Part shown: one piece after another, positions 41,106 through 50,116 of the stretch | Layout: each line of letters opens with the position of its first letter | How positions within the stretch are numbered: position 1 is the stretch's first letter | Origin: Phycicoccus sp. CSK15P-2 | GTDB taxonomy: Bacteria > Actinomycetota > Actinomycetes > Actinomycetales > Dermatophilaceae | Assembly: GCF_016888005.1 (NCBI RefSeq) | Contig: NZ_JAFDVE010000022.1 | Span: 62,001 to 126,000, forward strand | Direction: 5' to 3' | Length of the DNA: 64,000 bases | Notes under the pieces: model-generated | Told to the model about the DNA's origin: nothing | What the model saw: only the letters and a program-made list of their open reading frames with translations | The model's database searches: none | Position numbers and translations under genes: made by a program

Positions 41106-41659
41106 CCCACCATTCTCACCGACCGGCACCCGCACCCGGGCCGGGAGGTCCAGAACCGGTGCGCGACCGTCCACCCACGACCCGAGATCTCGGTCGAGAT
41201 GCCGGCCAGCGACGGGTCTCCACCGAGCACCGACAGCACGGTGACGGTGGAGACGGCGGCGGCGAGGACCACCGCGCCGGGCGAGGGCCAGGCCGCCCCG
41301 TCGTCCCGGGCGGGTACCGCCCCGGAGACGCAGCCGAGGCACGGCGACGTGCCGGGGACGACGAGCGGGCCGACGACCACGCGACCGGAGAGGCCGACCA
41401 CGGGTAGCTGGGGCACCGCACGACCCGACCAGGGCGCCGCGACCGACGGTGACCTCACCCACGAGGGCCGGTCGCCCTCGGTGACGAGGACGACGGCTCC
41501 CGGCGCCGGGCCGCCGGTCTCGGCCTCGAGCTCCGCGGCGTCGGCGGCGAGACCGCCGGCGCGGACCCGGACCCCGGAGCGCCGCAGCTGGCTCGTCGTC
41601 TCGTCGGCGAGCCGGCCCCAGCCGTCGACGACGACGTGCCCCTGCTCGCGCGCCACCAC
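41102..41659 (-). CDS. Short TOMM precursor leader-binding (ThiF/cyclodehydratase-like) protein
   Basis: This is a 185-residue protein. The central LPVVGLSGRVVVGPLVVPGTSPCLGC segment and the closing RPGCGC match the orphan 'TOMM leader peptide-binding' family found next to AarF in actinobacteria (Rv3196-like). Those proteins are nearer 300 residues, so this one is short at the amino terminus. The cysteines CLGC and CGC can bind zinc. No adenylation site or precursor peptide is visible, so thiazole/oxazole synthesis is unlikely. I chose GTG 41659, with GGAGGAGGG upstream. The reading frame further upstream is compositionally unlike a protein. Confidence 0.65.
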   Translation of the reverse strand: MVAREQGHVVVDGWGRLADETTSQLRRSGVRVRAGGLAADAAELEAETGGPAPGAVVLVTEGDRPSWVRSPSVAAPWSGRAVPQLPVVGLSGRVVVGPLVVPGTSPCLGCVSGAVPARDDGAAWPSPGAVVLAAAVSTVTVLSVLGGDPSLAGISTEISGRGWTVAHRFWTSRPGCGCRSVRMVG

Positions 41660-41741
41660 AGCCCTCCTCCACGTCCGACCCCGCCATCCTGCCGGGCCGG
41701 GCGCCAGGCCGCGGCGCGTCGTCCACAGGCCCGGACACGGC

Positions 41742-41773
41742 GACGGCCCCGCACCACGAGGGTCGGGGCCGTC
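41742..41773 (-). terminator. Terminator after the DUF5679 gene
   Basis: Bases 41742-41751 and 41764-41773 pair over 10 bp around a 12-nt loop. The element begins 20 bp after the stop of the minus-strand DUF5679 gene and lies upstream of the next gene on that strand. Confidence 0.55.
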
Positions 41774-41792
41774 CGCCGGTGTCGGGAAGGGG

Positions 41793-41954
41793 TCAGACCT
41801 TGCCGAGGATGCGGTTGAGGTTCGTCCCACACACGGGGCACTGGCCCTTGGCCATCCGCCGTCCGTTGTCGGAGACCACGACCTTGCCCTCCGCCTCGCG
41901 CTTCTCCTTGCACTTCACGCAGTAGAACTCGCCCTTGTAGGTCTCATCGGCCAT
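41793..41954 (-). CDS. DUF5679 zinc-ribbon protein
   Basis: This is a 53-residue protein with two CxxC pairs (YCVKCKEKREAEG and GQCPVCGTNLNRILG), typical of DUF5679. It should bind one zinc and possibly nucleic acid. ATG 41954 has GGAGAAAC upstream. It is divergent from the YgjP-like peptidase gene across 200 bp, which contains that gene's promoter. No function is known; it resembles the small ribbons that accompany rRNA or DNA-binding proteins. Confidence 0.88.
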   Translation of the reverse strand: MADETYKGEFYCVKCKEKREAEGKVVVSDNGRRMAKGQCPVCGTNLNRILGKV

Positions 41955-42154
41955 CGCCGTTTCTCCGTTCGTGCAGGTCGGGGAGCCCACCGACCGCGGG
42001 TGAGGCCGCCGAAGCGGCCAGGACCGTCTCACGATATCGACGGGCACGCGTGACTCAGGCCCAGGACGCGGGCGGGTCCCGGGCCGAAGGCGCCCCGTCA
42101 GCCACACCGTCACCATCCACCACACGAGTGCTCCCGGGCGGCTACCATCCTGCC

Positions 42155-42703
42155 GTGGGGAGACCGGACGTCGAGGTCCGCCGCAGCAGGCGGCGCCGCC
42201 GCACCGTGAGCGCCTACCGGGACGGTGGGCGCACCGTCGTGCTCATCCCCGCGAGCTTCTCCTCCGCCGAGGAGGCGCGCTGGGTCGACCGCATGCTCGA
42301 GCGTCTCGCACGGGGCGAACGGCGCCGGGCGCTCGGTGACGACGATCTCGAGGCCCGCGCGGCCCGCCTCTCCGAGCGCTACCTCGGCGGCCATGCCCGG
42401 CCCGCGTCCGTGCGCTGGGTGTCGACGATGGAGAAGCGATGGGGCTCGTGCACCCCGGCGGACTCCTCCATCCGCGTCTCGGACCGGCTGCGCGACGCCC
42501 CCGGCTACGTCCTCGACTACGTGTTGCTGCACGAGCTCGCCCACCTGCTCGTCTCCGGCCACGGGCCGGCGTTCTGGCGGCTGCTCGGCTCCTACCCCCG
42601 GCTGGAGCGGGCCCGAGGCTTCCTCGAGGGCTGGTCCCGCGCGCCCGGGGCCGCGACCTCAGCCGAGACCGAGAGCCCGGCGGGCGAGGTCGACGAGGGG
42701 TGA
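42155..42703 (+). CDS. M48/YgjP-like metallopeptidase (DUF45)
   Basis: This is a 182-residue metallopeptidase-like protein. The zinc motif HELAHLLVSGHGPAFW has the HExxH and downstream His of YgjP/M48 proteins; STMEKRWGSCTP is the family's WGSC motif. No membrane segments are present. The protein starts VEVRRSRRRRRTVSAYRDG after two or three residues, as relatives do, so I use GTG 42155. A TACCAT box ends 6 nt upstream and no ribosome site exists, so the mRNA is probably leaderless. A GTG at 42050 would add 35 unlikely residues. The last 45 bp overlap a convergent NUDIX gene. Confidence 0.85.
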   Translation: MGRPDVEVRRSRRRRRTVSAYRDGGRTVVLIPASFSSAEEARWVDRMLERLARGERRRALGDDDLEARAARLSERYLGGHARPASVRWVSTMEKRWGSCTPADSSIRVSDRLRDAPGYVLDYVLLHELAHLLVSGHGPAFWRLLGSYPRLERARGFLEGWSRAPGAATSAETESPAGEVDEG

Positions 42704-43249
42704 GAGCTCGCCCCGCGTGCCCTCGGGCAGGGCGTCCACCGGCCACCACCGCAGGTCGAGCGACTCGGGACCGACCTGCGGGGCCGCGCCCTCCGTAGCC
42801 ATCGCCGCGTACCGGACGTCCAGGTGCTCCCGGCAACGGCCGAAGTCGCCGGCGAGGACGTGACGGTCCAGCTGGACGGGCTCGGGCAGCGGCTCCACGC
42901 CGAGGATGCCGGACTCCTCGCGGGCCTCCCGCGCGGCCGCCGCCCACAGCCCGCGATCGCCCTGCTCGAGGTGCCCGCCGAGCTGGAACCACCGCCCGGC
43001 ACGGCGGTGGTGGGTGAGGAGCACGTTCCGTCCTGCGGAGTCCAGGACGACGCAGGACGCGGTGAGGTGTGCGGGCGGCCCGGTCTTCGCCACCCCGTCA
43101 GGGAACGAGGCGAGGTGCTCGAGGTAGGAGCGGCGCAGCGCCTCCTGCCGGGCGTCGGGCGCCGACCAGGCCCCGAGGACGGTGGCGGCGTCCCGGACGA
43201 GATGCGCGTGCGCCCGGGCGACCTCGGCCGACGTCGACGGCGCGTTCAC
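42659..43249 (-). CDS. NUDIX hydrolase
   Basis: This is a 196-residue Nudix protein. The Nudix box is GHLEQGDRGLWAAAAREAREESGI (split as GHLEQGD and REAREESG), close to GX5EX7REUXEEXGU with Glu/Asp metal ligands. VLLTHHRRAGRWFQLG precedes it, as in substrate-binding strands of the family. The GTG start overlaps the stop of the DUF2342 gene (GTGA at 43246-43249), so it is the second gene of a two-gene unit. The substrate is unknown. Confidence 0.85.
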   Translation of the reverse strand: MNAPSTSAEVARAHAHLVRDAATVLGAWSAPDARQEALRRSYLEHLASFPDGVAKTGPPAHLTASCVVLDSAGRNVLLTHHRRAGRWFQLGGHLEQGDRGLWAAAAREAREESGILGVEPLPEPVQLDRHVLAGDFGRCREHLDVRYAAMATEGAAPQVGPESLDLRWWPVDALPEGTRGELSPLVDLARRALGLG

Positions 43250-44610
43250 GCCTCGCCCTCGCCGCGCAGCAGCGCGTCGAGCTCGGCGTCCAGGGCGTCG
43301 GTGTCGCTGCTCGATGACCGCTCGACGTAGCCCAGAGGGTCGTCGAGGTCGGCACCGGAGGGGGCGAGGTCCGGATGCCGCCACGCGGCGTCCCGCGCGG
43401 CGGCGCCCCCCGAGTCCTCGAGGGCGCGGAAGAGGTTGGCCGCGTCCCGGAGCCGGCGTGGACGGAGCTCGAGGCCCACGAGTGCCCCGAAGGCCTTCTC
43501 CGCCGGCCCGCCCGTCGCCCGGCGGCGGCGCACCGCCTCGCCGAGGGCGTCGGCCGACGGGAGGTGCCCGGCGACCGCCTGCTCGGCCACGACGTCGACC
43601 CATCCCTCGACGAGCGCGAGCAGGGTCTCGAGACGGGCGAGCGCCGCCTGCTGGGCGGGGGAGTGCTCGGGGGCGAACATCCGCCCCTGGAGGGCCTCCT
43701 GGACCGCCTGGGGGTCGGACGGGTCGATGGACCGCACGGCCTCCTCGATGGCATCGGTGTCGATCGCGATGTCGGCGGCGTAGTCCCGGACGGCCGCCAG
43801 GAGCCCGGGAGCGAGCCAGGGGACCGCGTGGAACAGCCGGACCCGGGCCACCTCTCGGACGGCGAGGTACAGCCGGGTCTGGGGCTCGTCGACCTCGAGG
43901 CCCTCGGCGAAGGCCCGGACGGCGGTCGGCATGAGGACGACGTCGGGCGGGGCCACGAGGGGGAGGGAGACCTCGTCGCCGGTGAGCACCTCGCCGGCGA
44001 GGGCGCCGACGCCCTGCCCGAGCTGCAACGAGAACAGGGACCCGTGCATGCGCCGGAGCATCGGGGCGGCCTGGTCGAGCATCCCGGCCATCCCGGCCGG
44101 GACGGCGTCCTCCGGCAGGTTCTCGAGCTGGCGGGCCATCGCCGAGGAGACGGCGTCGGTGACCCCTTCCGCGACCGGCTCGACGAGCCCGGCCCAGACG
44201 GGGACGGTGGCCTCGACCCACTCGGCCAGGCTCCACGCCGTGCCCCGGAGCCCTGCGGCGTCGAGGTCGGTGACCGCCGAGAGCCACAGGCCGGCGACCT
44301 GGACGGCCTCGGCGGCCGCGCGACGGTCGGCGTCGCTCGCGAGGACGTCACCGGCGGCCGCGACCGTCTTGCGGGCGATGTCCGTGGAGGTCGTGACGTC
44401 GACCTCGGTGTCGCCGGCCGGCGCCTCGAACATCTGCTGGACCTGGCCCATGACCATCCGGAGCATCTGCGGGTCGACCTGGTCCAGTCCCATGCCGCGC
44501 ATCATCGACACGAGCTGAGGGTCGAGCTCGCCACCCCCGCCGAGGTCGCGCAACATCTGCTCGAGCTCCGGCGGGAGGTCGGGGGTGTCGTCGTCGGCGG
44601 GGTCGCTCAC
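43246..44610 (-). CDS. DUF2342 'zincin-like' protein
   Basis: This is a 454-residue protein of the actinobacterial DUF2342/TIGR03624 family (Rv3195-like), annotated in general as zinc-dependent metallopeptidases. Typical parts are MLDQAAPMLRRMHGSLFSLQLGQ, VLTGDEVSLPL and YLAVREVARVRLFHAVPWL. No HExxH is present anywhere; REVARVRLF occupies the expected site, so protease activity looks doubtful. A Met/Gln-rich region lies at residues 40-70. GTG 44610 has CAGGAGA upstream. It is divergent from moaE across 97 bp. Confidence 0.85.
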   Translation of the reverse strand: MSDPADDDTPDLPPELEQMLRDLGGGGELDPQLVSMMRGMGLDQVDPQMLRMVMGQVQQMFEAPAGDTEVDVTTSTDIARKTVAAAGDVLASDADRRAAAEAVQVAGLWLSAVTDLDAAGLRGTAWSLAEWVEATVPVWAGLVEPVAEGVTDAVSSAMARQLENLPEDAVPAGMAGMLDQAAPMLRRMHGSLFSLQLGQGVGALAGEVLTGDEVSLPLVAPPDVVLMPTAVRAFAEGLEVDEPQTRLYLAVREVARVRLFHAVPWLAPGLLAAVRDYAADIAIDTDAIEEAVRSIDPSDPQAVQEALQGRMFAPEHSPAQQAALARLETLLALVEGWVDVVAEQAVAGHLPSADALGEAVRRRRATGGPAEKAFGALVGLELRPRRLRDAANLFRALEDSGGAAARDAAWRHPDLAPSGADLDDPLGYVERSSSSDTDALDAELDALLRGEGEA

Positions 44611-44707
44611 TGCCGGTCTCCTGCGCGTCGGGTGAGAGGATGGGGTCATCACTACCCAACCACTCCCGCGCGCGAATCGTTCCGCCGCGGGCCCCCGAGG
44701 AGCCCCT

Positions 44708-45142
44708 TTGGCCACCGATGACGCTGCGGTCGCGCTCGTCGACGTCCGTGACGAGCCGCTGTCCGTCGACGAGTCCCTCGCCGCCGTCCGGCACCCCCGC
44801 TGCGGAGGAGTCGCCCTCTTCGTCGGCGTCGTCCGCGACCACGACCACGGTGACGGCGTGACCGCCCTCGACTACTCGGCCCACCCACAGGCCGTGGCCA
44901 CGATGCGAGAGGTGTGCGCCGAGGTGCTGGCCGGGTCCGAGGCCCTCCGCGTCGCGGCCGTCCACCGCACGGGGTCCCTCGCCGTCGGTGACCTCGCGGT
45001 CGTCGTCGCCGCCGCGGCCCCGCACCGGGGGCAGGCCTTCGACGCCTGCCGGCAGCTCATCGACACCCTCAAGGCGCGGACCCCGATCTGGAAGCACCAG
45101 CACCTCGACGACGGCTCGCACGAGTGGGTGGGCCTGCCGTGA
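44708..45142 (+). CDS. moaE: Molybdopterin synthase catalytic subunit MoaE
   Basis: This is a 144-residue MoaE, the large subunit that converts precursor Z (cPMP) to molybdopterin with thiocarboxylated MoaD. Visible are VALFVGVVRDHDHGD near residue 36, YSAHPQA, and the catalytic KARTPIWKHQ (about 124-133). TTG 44708 is the start, with GAGGAG 6 nt upstream. The next gene overlaps its stop (GTGA at 45139-45142). No moaD is nearby, while moeZ, which sulfurates MoaD, is at 21722. Confidence 0.92.
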   Translation: MATDDAAVALVDVRDEPLSVDESLAAVRHPRCGGVALFVGVVRDHDHGDGVTALDYSAHPQAVATMREVCAEVLAGSEALRVAAVHRTGSLAVGDLAVVVAAAAPHRGQAFDACRQLIDTLKARTPIWKHQHLDDGSHEWVGLP

Positions 45143-46248
45143 GCGACCGCGCCGAGCCACGCGTCGGGCCCGACGCCGCGCCCCACGAGCCCCTCGGCCC
45201 CGCGCGGCCGGGCCGGTTCGCGACGGCCTCGCTGACCACCGTCTTCCTCCTCGTCATCGTCGCCGCGGGCCTCACGTTCGTCGGCCTGCCGTACGTCGTC
45301 CTCTCCCCGGGACCGGCGACGAACGTCCTGGGTTCGGTCGACGGCAAGCCGGTCCTCACGGTGGAGGGCGCGCAGACCTACCCGACCGAGGGCGCGCTCG
45401 ACTTCACCACCGTCTCCTTCGACGGCGGGCCCGGCCGGACCGTCACCGTCTACGAGCTGCTCGAGGCCTGGGTGCGCGACGACGTCGAGGCCGCGTCCGA
45501 GGACCTCTACTTCCCGCCGGAGGCCACGGAGGACCAGATCGAGGCCGAGAACGCCGAGATGATGAACGACTCCCAGGTCGTCGCGGCCGCGACCGCACTG
45601 CGGGCCCTCGGGACGGACGTCCCGACCTCCGTGGCCATCGCCGACGTCCCCGCCGGCGGTCCCGCGGAGGGGAGGATCGAGCCCGGGGACGTCCTCGTGT
45701 CCGTCGACGGCGAGAAGGCCTCGGACACCGGTGCGGTGCGCGCCGCGGTCCAGGCGCGCAGCCCGGGTGAGGACGTCAGTGTCCGGCTGCGCCGCGACGG
45801 CGAGGAGCAGACCGTGACCGTCCCGACCGTCGACACCGGGGGCCGGGCCGTCATCGGCGTCCTGCTGCGGACCCAGTACGACCTGCCCGTCCAGGTGACG
45901 CTCAACACCGGACGGGTCGGGGGGCCCTCGGCCGGGCTGATGTTCAGCCTGGCCATCTACGACTCCCTGACCCCCGGCTCGCTGACCGGCGGGGAGCGGG
46001 TGGCCGGCACCGGCACGATCCTGGACGACGGCAGCGTCGGCCCGATCAGCGGTATCCGCCAGAAGATGGTCGGGGCGCACGAGGCCGGGGCGCGCTACTT
46101 CCTGTCGCCGGAGGGTGACTGCGCGGACGCGGTCGGTCACGTGCCGGACGGGATGGAGCTGTTCAAGGTGACGAGCTTCGACGACGCCCGGGTCGCCGTG
46201 GAGGCGATCGCGACGGGCGAGGTCGCGGGCCTCCCGCGCTGCGGCTGA
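45139..46248 (+). CDS. Membrane-anchored PDZ and Lon-like serine protease (YlbL type)
   Basis: This is a 369-residue protein. One transmembrane helix lies near residues 33-54 (SLTTVFLLVIVAAGLTFVGL). A PDZ domain follows at about 165-240 (VPAGGPAEGRIEPGDVLVSVDG). The Lon-type catalytic domain has the Ser/Lys dyad in GGPSAGLMFSL and GIRQKMVGAHEAGA. It faces outside the cytoplasm by the single-anchor topology. The GTG overlaps the moaE stop. Its position beside the PPA1309 and UPF0182 genes matches Rv3194c-Rv3193c. Substrates are unknown. Confidence 0.9.
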   Translation: MSDRAEPRVGPDAAPHEPLGPARPGRFATASLTTVFLLVIVAAGLTFVGLPYVVLSPGPATNVLGSVDGKPVLTVEGAQTYPTEGALDFTTVSFDGGPGRTVTVYELLEAWVRDDVEAASEDLYFPPEATEDQIEAENAEMMNDSQVVAAATALRALGTDVPTSVAIADVPAGGPAEGRIEPGDVLVSVDGEKASDTGAVRAAVQARSPGEDVSVRLRRDGEEQTVTVPTVDTGGRAVIGVLLRTQYDLPVQVTLNTGRVGGPSAGLMFSLAIYDSLTPGSLTGGERVAGTGTILDDGSVGPISGIRQKMVGAHEAGARYFLSPEGDCADAVGHVPDGMELFKVTSFDDARVAVEAIATGEVAGLPRCG

Positions 46249-46307
46249 GCCATACGAGGCGGTCGACGACAGCCCAGCCCCTCAGGCTGCGTCGTCGGTC
46301 CGCACGG

Positions 46308-46841
46308 TCAGTCGAAGGTGGCGCGCAGGGCGTGGACCAGGCCCGGCGCGATGTCCTCGCCGAGGGCCACCCGGTCGTCGGAGTCGAAGGCACGCTGCCG
46401 CAGCAGGCACCGGGCGGTCCCGTCGCGGGTCACGGCGACGACGAGCCGGACGTCCTGACGGTCGGCGTGCGCGGCGACCGCCTCGAGAGCCCGGGTCGGG
46501 TCGTCGGGCAGGTCCCGCTCCGCGGCGGGGGGGACGACGATGCGCTCCAGCGCCAGCGCGCATCCCGCCACCTGCTCGGGCCACGCGATCCGGGCGAGCA
46601 GGTCCTCCACGCCGTCCGCCTCGGGCAGGTCGTCCTGCTCCACGGCCGACAGCGCGCCCTCGGCCGTGTCGTGCGTCTCCAGCCCTGCGGCGAGCTGCGG
46701 CTCCTGCGCCACGAGCTCGGCCGTGGGCACCAGGGCGAAGAGGCGCAGCGGCTGGTCCCACCCCGCCCGGGCCACGTGCCGCTCGGTGTCGAGGGCGGCG
46801 AGGGTCAGAGGGTCGGTCACGGGCTGCGGGTCCGGGCTCAC
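46308..46841 (-). CDS. PPA1309-family protein
   Basis: This is a 177-residue cytoplasmic protein of the actinobacterial PPA1309 family. Typical are DTERHVARAGWDQPLRLFALVPTAEL near the start, AWPEQVAGCALALERIV in the middle and the DVRLVVAVTRDGTARCLLR ending. GTG 46841 fits the family's start. Function is not known. It lies between the PDZ/Lon-like protease and UPF0182 genes, its usual place, and is divergent from UPF0182 across 122 bp. Confidence 0.85.
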   Translation of the reverse strand: MSPDPQPVTDPLTLAALDTERHVARAGWDQPLRLFALVPTAELVAQEPQLAAGLETHDTAEGALSAVEQDDLPEADGVEDLLARIAWPEQVAGCALALERIVVPPAAERDLPDDPTRALEAVAAHADRQDVRLVVAVTRDGTARCLLRQRAFDSDDRVALGEDIAPGLVHALRATFD

Positions 46842-46963
46842 CGCCCCATCGTGCCCGACGCGCCGCTCGCGAACTCCGGGCGCCGCTCGCACGTTCAGGC
46901 CTGCGAGGTAGGTTTTCACTGCCGCACGACGACGACCCCGCGCTCCGCGGGACGAGGAGAGCT

Positions 46964-49900
46964 GTGAGCCGCTCGGACTGGTTCGACGGACCGAAGGGAC
47001 CCGACGGCGGGTCTGCTGGCCCCGGTGACGGCGAGACCGCCGGCCCCCGCCCCCCCGCCCCACCACGGCGCCGGCGCGGGCCGCTCGTCCCGACGCTCGT
47101 CGTTCTCGGCCTGATGGCCGTCTTCGCCGGGCTCGCGGCCGATGTCGTCACCGACATCTGGTGGTACGACTCGGTCGGTTTCCGCAACGTGTTCTTCACC
47201 GAGCTCCTCACCAAGGCCGTGATCTTCGTCGTCGCGACCCTGCTCACCGCCGGGGCGGTCGCCGCCAGCCTCGTCATCGCCTTCCGTACCCGACCCATCT
47301 ACGTCCCGGTGACCCCGGCCCAGCAGGTGCTCGAGCAGTACCGCCAGGCCATCGAGCCGCTGCGCAAGATCGCCGTCTTCGCCATCCCCGGTGTCCTCGG
47401 CCTCCTCGCCGGCTCGGGCTCGGTCGGAGCGTGGCGCACGTACCTGCTGTGGGCCAACGGAGGCTCCTTCGGGGTCGAGGACCCCCAGTTCGGGCTCGAC
47501 GTCGGCTTCTTCGTCTTCACCCTGCCGTGGCTGCGCTTCCTCGTCAGCTTCGTCACCGTCGTGCTCGTCCTTGCGTTCCTCGCGGCGGCCTTCACGCACT
47601 ACGTGTACGGAGGCCTGCAGCTGCCCGGCCGTGGCCCCTCGACCCGGGCGGCCTTCGTCCACCTCGGGATCCTCGGCGCCCTCATCGCGCTGACCCGTGC
47701 CGGCTCCTACTGGCTCGACCGCTACTCCCTGTCGACGCAGAAGGGGTCGCTGCTCACCGGCATCACCTACACCGACGCCAACGCGGTCCTGCCGACGAAG
47801 GCCATCCTCGCGGTGGCCGCCGTCATGTGCGCGGGGTTCTTCCTCGCCGCCATCTGGAGCCGCAGCTGGCGGCTGCCCACCATCGGGGTCGGGCTGCTGC
47901 TCGTCACCGCGGTCCTCGTCGGAACGGTGTACCCGGCGCTCATCCAGTCCCTGCGGGTCAAGCCGTCCGAGAAGTCGCTCGAGGCCCAGTACCTCGGTCG
48001 CAACATCTCGGCGACCCGCTCGGCCTTCGGGCTCGACCGCGTCGAGCGGGTCCCGAACCCCGCGCCGTCGGAGGAGCGCGACGACGACGCCCTGCGGACG
48101 AGTGCCGAGGCGATTCCCGGCGTCCGAGTCATCGACCCCAATGTCGTCTCGCAGAGCTTCCGCCAGCTCGAGGGCGACCGAGACTTCTACGCGTTCCCCG
48201 ACACCCTGGACGTCGACCGCTACTCCATCGGTGACCAGGGCAGCGACGCCGTGGTGGCCGTTCGCGAGATCAACCTCGACGGCCTGCCCGACAACCAGCG
48301 CAACTGGATCAACGAGCACACCGTCTACACCCACGGCTACGGCTTCTACGCCGCGTACGGCAACCGGCGCACTCCCCAGGGTGACCCGGAGTTCTTCGAG
48401 GGCGGCGACCGCAACGAGCTCGGGGAGTACGAGCCGCGGATCTACTTCGGAGAGCTCAGCCCGGACTACTCCGTCGTCGGGGCCGCCGAAGGGGCGAGCC
48501 CACGGGAGTTCGACTACCCGGCGGGCGACGACGGCAACGTGTCGGTGCAGAACACGTACCAGGGCGACGGAGGGGTGCCCATCGGGTCGACGCTGCGCCG
48601 GCTCGCCTACGCGATCAAGTACCGCGAGGCCAACTTCCTCCTCTCCGACGCCGTCAACGGCGACTCCCGCATCCTCGACCACCGCACTCCCAAGGAGCGG
48701 GTAGAGCGGGTGGCCCCCTGGCTCCAGCTCGACGGCAACATCTATCCCGCCGTCGTCGACGGGCGGGTTCAGTGGATCGTCGACGGCTTCACGACCTCGT
48801 CCGACTACCCCAACAGCCGTCTGCTCGACCTCGCGGAGGCGACCTCGGACGCCGTGGCCCAGCGCTCGAACGTCGTCCAGGTGCGCTCCGGCGAGGTCAA
48901 CTACGTCCGCAACGCCGTCAAGGCCACCGTCGACGCCCACAGCGGCGAGGTGCGTCTGTACGCCTGGGACACCGGTGACCCGGTCCTCGAGGCCTGGCAG
49001 GGTGCGTTCAGCGGCTCGGTGCGGCCGCTCTCCGAGCTCTCCGGCGACCTCATGTCGCACATCCGCTACCCGCAGGACCTGCTCAAGGTCCAGCGCGAGC
49101 TGCTCACCGAGTACCACGTGACCGACCCGGGAGACTTCTACTCCAACTCCGACCGGTGGCGGGTGCCGACCGACCCGGCGCAGGACAGCGGACCAGTGGA
49201 CCAGCCGGTCGTCTTCCAGTCCATCGCGCTCCCCGGTGAGGAAGAGCCCTCGTTCTCGATCACGACGCCGTTCGTCCCGAACAGCAACAGCGAGTCCGGG
49301 CGTGAGATCCTCCGTGGTCTCCTGGCCGTCAACGCCGATGCCGGGGCAGAGCAGGGCAGACCTGCGGACGGCTACGGCTCACTGCGCCTGCTCGAGTACG
49401 GGTCCCAGACCCCACCCGGGCCCGGACAGGTGATCAACCAGATCAAGAACTCCACCGAGCGCTCGCAGAACCCCGCCGAGCCGCTCAACCTCGCGCAGTA
49501 CATCACCAACAACTCCGGCGCCGGCAAGCAGCTGACGTACGGCAATCTCCTCACCTTCCCGCTCCGTGGCCAGATGTTCTACGTCCAGCCCATCTACGTG
49601 CAGGCGTCCAGCGGTGCCGGGTCGTTCCCGCAGAACAAGGTGACCGTCGCGCTCTACGGCACTCAGGTCGCGTGGGGTGACACGCTCGACCAGGCCATCA
49701 CCGGTCTCTTCGGCGAGGGCTCCGGTGATGCCGGCGACGATGACGCCGGTGACGACGGTGGGGGAGACGGCGGCGGCGACGCGGACGACGGCGGGTCGAG
49801 CGCGACGCTCGAGCAGCAGCTCGCGACGGCCATCGCCGAGATCCGCGCGGCCTACCAGGAGGGCCAGGACGCCCTGAGCGAGGGTGACTTCGCGGCCTAC

Positions 49901-50035
49901 GGCGAGGCGCAGAAGCGGCTGGACGCGGCCATCGGCCAGGCCAACGGGCTCGCGGCACGGCTCGGTGCCGACGTTCCGGCCCCGGACGCCACCGCCTCTC
50001 CGGCGCCGAGCCCGAGCCCGTCGCCCACCGGCTGA
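46964..50035 (+). CDS. UPF0182 family membrane protein
   Basis: This is a 1023-residue membrane protein, within the usual size of the UPF0182 family (Rv3193c). A proline-rich cytoplasmic start (about 1-40) is followed by seven transmembrane segments to about residue 330, for example LVVLGLMAVFAGLAADVV and VFFTELLTKAVIFVVATLL. A large extracytoplasmic domain covers about residues 330-920, then an Asp/Gly-rich linker and a helical, Ala/Glu-rich tail. GTG 46964 has GAGGAGAG upstream; a TAGGTT box is at 46909-46914. Function is unknown; a surface role is likely. Confidence 0.92.
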   Translation: MSRSDWFDGPKGPDGGSAGPGDGETAGPRPPAPPRRRRGPLVPTLVVLGLMAVFAGLAADVVTDIWWYDSVGFRNVFFTELLTKAVIFVVATLLTAGAVAASLVIAFRTRPIYVPVTPAQQVLEQYRQAIEPLRKIAVFAIPGVLGLLAGSGSVGAWRTYLLWANGGSFGVEDPQFGLDVGFFVFTLPWLRFLVSFVTVVLVLAFLAAAFTHYVYGGLQLPGRGPSTRAAFVHLGILGALIALTRAGSYWLDRYSLSTQKGSLLTGITYTDANAVLPTKAILAVAAVMCAGFFLAAIWSRSWRLPTIGVGLLLVTAVLVGTVYPALIQSLRVKPSEKSLEAQYLGRNISATRSAFGLDRVERVPNPAPSEERDDDALRTSAEAIPGVRVIDPNVVSQSFRQLEGDRDFYAFPDTLDVDRYSIGDQGSDAVVAVREINLDGLPDNQRNWINEHTVYTHGYGFYAAYGNRRTPQGDPEFFEGGDRNELGEYEPRIYFGELSPDYSVVGAAEGASPREFDYPAGDDGNVSVQNTYQGDGGVPIGSTLRRLAYAIKYREANFLLSDAVNGDSRILDHRTPKERVERVAPWLQLDGNIYPAVVDGRVQWIVDGFTTSSDYPNSRLLDLAEATSDAVAQRSNVVQVRSGEVNYVRNAVKATVDAHSGEVRLYAWDTGDPVLEAWQGAFSGSVRPLSELSGDLMSHIRYPQDLLKVQRELLTEYHVTDPGDFYSNSDRWRVPTDPAQDSGPVDQPVVFQSIALPGEEEPSFSITTPFVPNSNSESGREILRGLLAVNADAGAEQGRPADGYGSLRLLEYGSQTPPGPGQVINQIKNSTERSQNPAEPLNLAQYITNNSGAGKQLTYGNLLTFPLRGQMFYVQPIYVQASSGAGSFPQNKVTVALYGTQVAWGDTLDQAITGLFGEGSGDAGDDDAGDDGGGDGGGDADDGGSSATLEQQLATAIAEIRAAYQEGQDALSEGDFAAYGEAQKRLDAAIGQANGLAARLGADVPAPDATASPAPSPSPSPTG

Positions 50036-50044
50036 GGAGCGGAT

Positions 50045-50073
50045 TTGAGTCGGCGGCCACGCTCGCGTAACCT
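50045..50073 (+). promoter_or_regulatory. Promoter of the initiator tRNA
   Basis: TTGAGT (50045-50050) and TAACCT (50068-50073) are spaced 17 bp, close to the housekeeping consensus. The start would fall near 50080, about 37 nt before the tRNA. Confidence 0.6.
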
Positions 50074-50116
50074 CGGGGTCGTACCGAGCACGGTCTTCGG
50101 ATCGTGACTCACTCGA

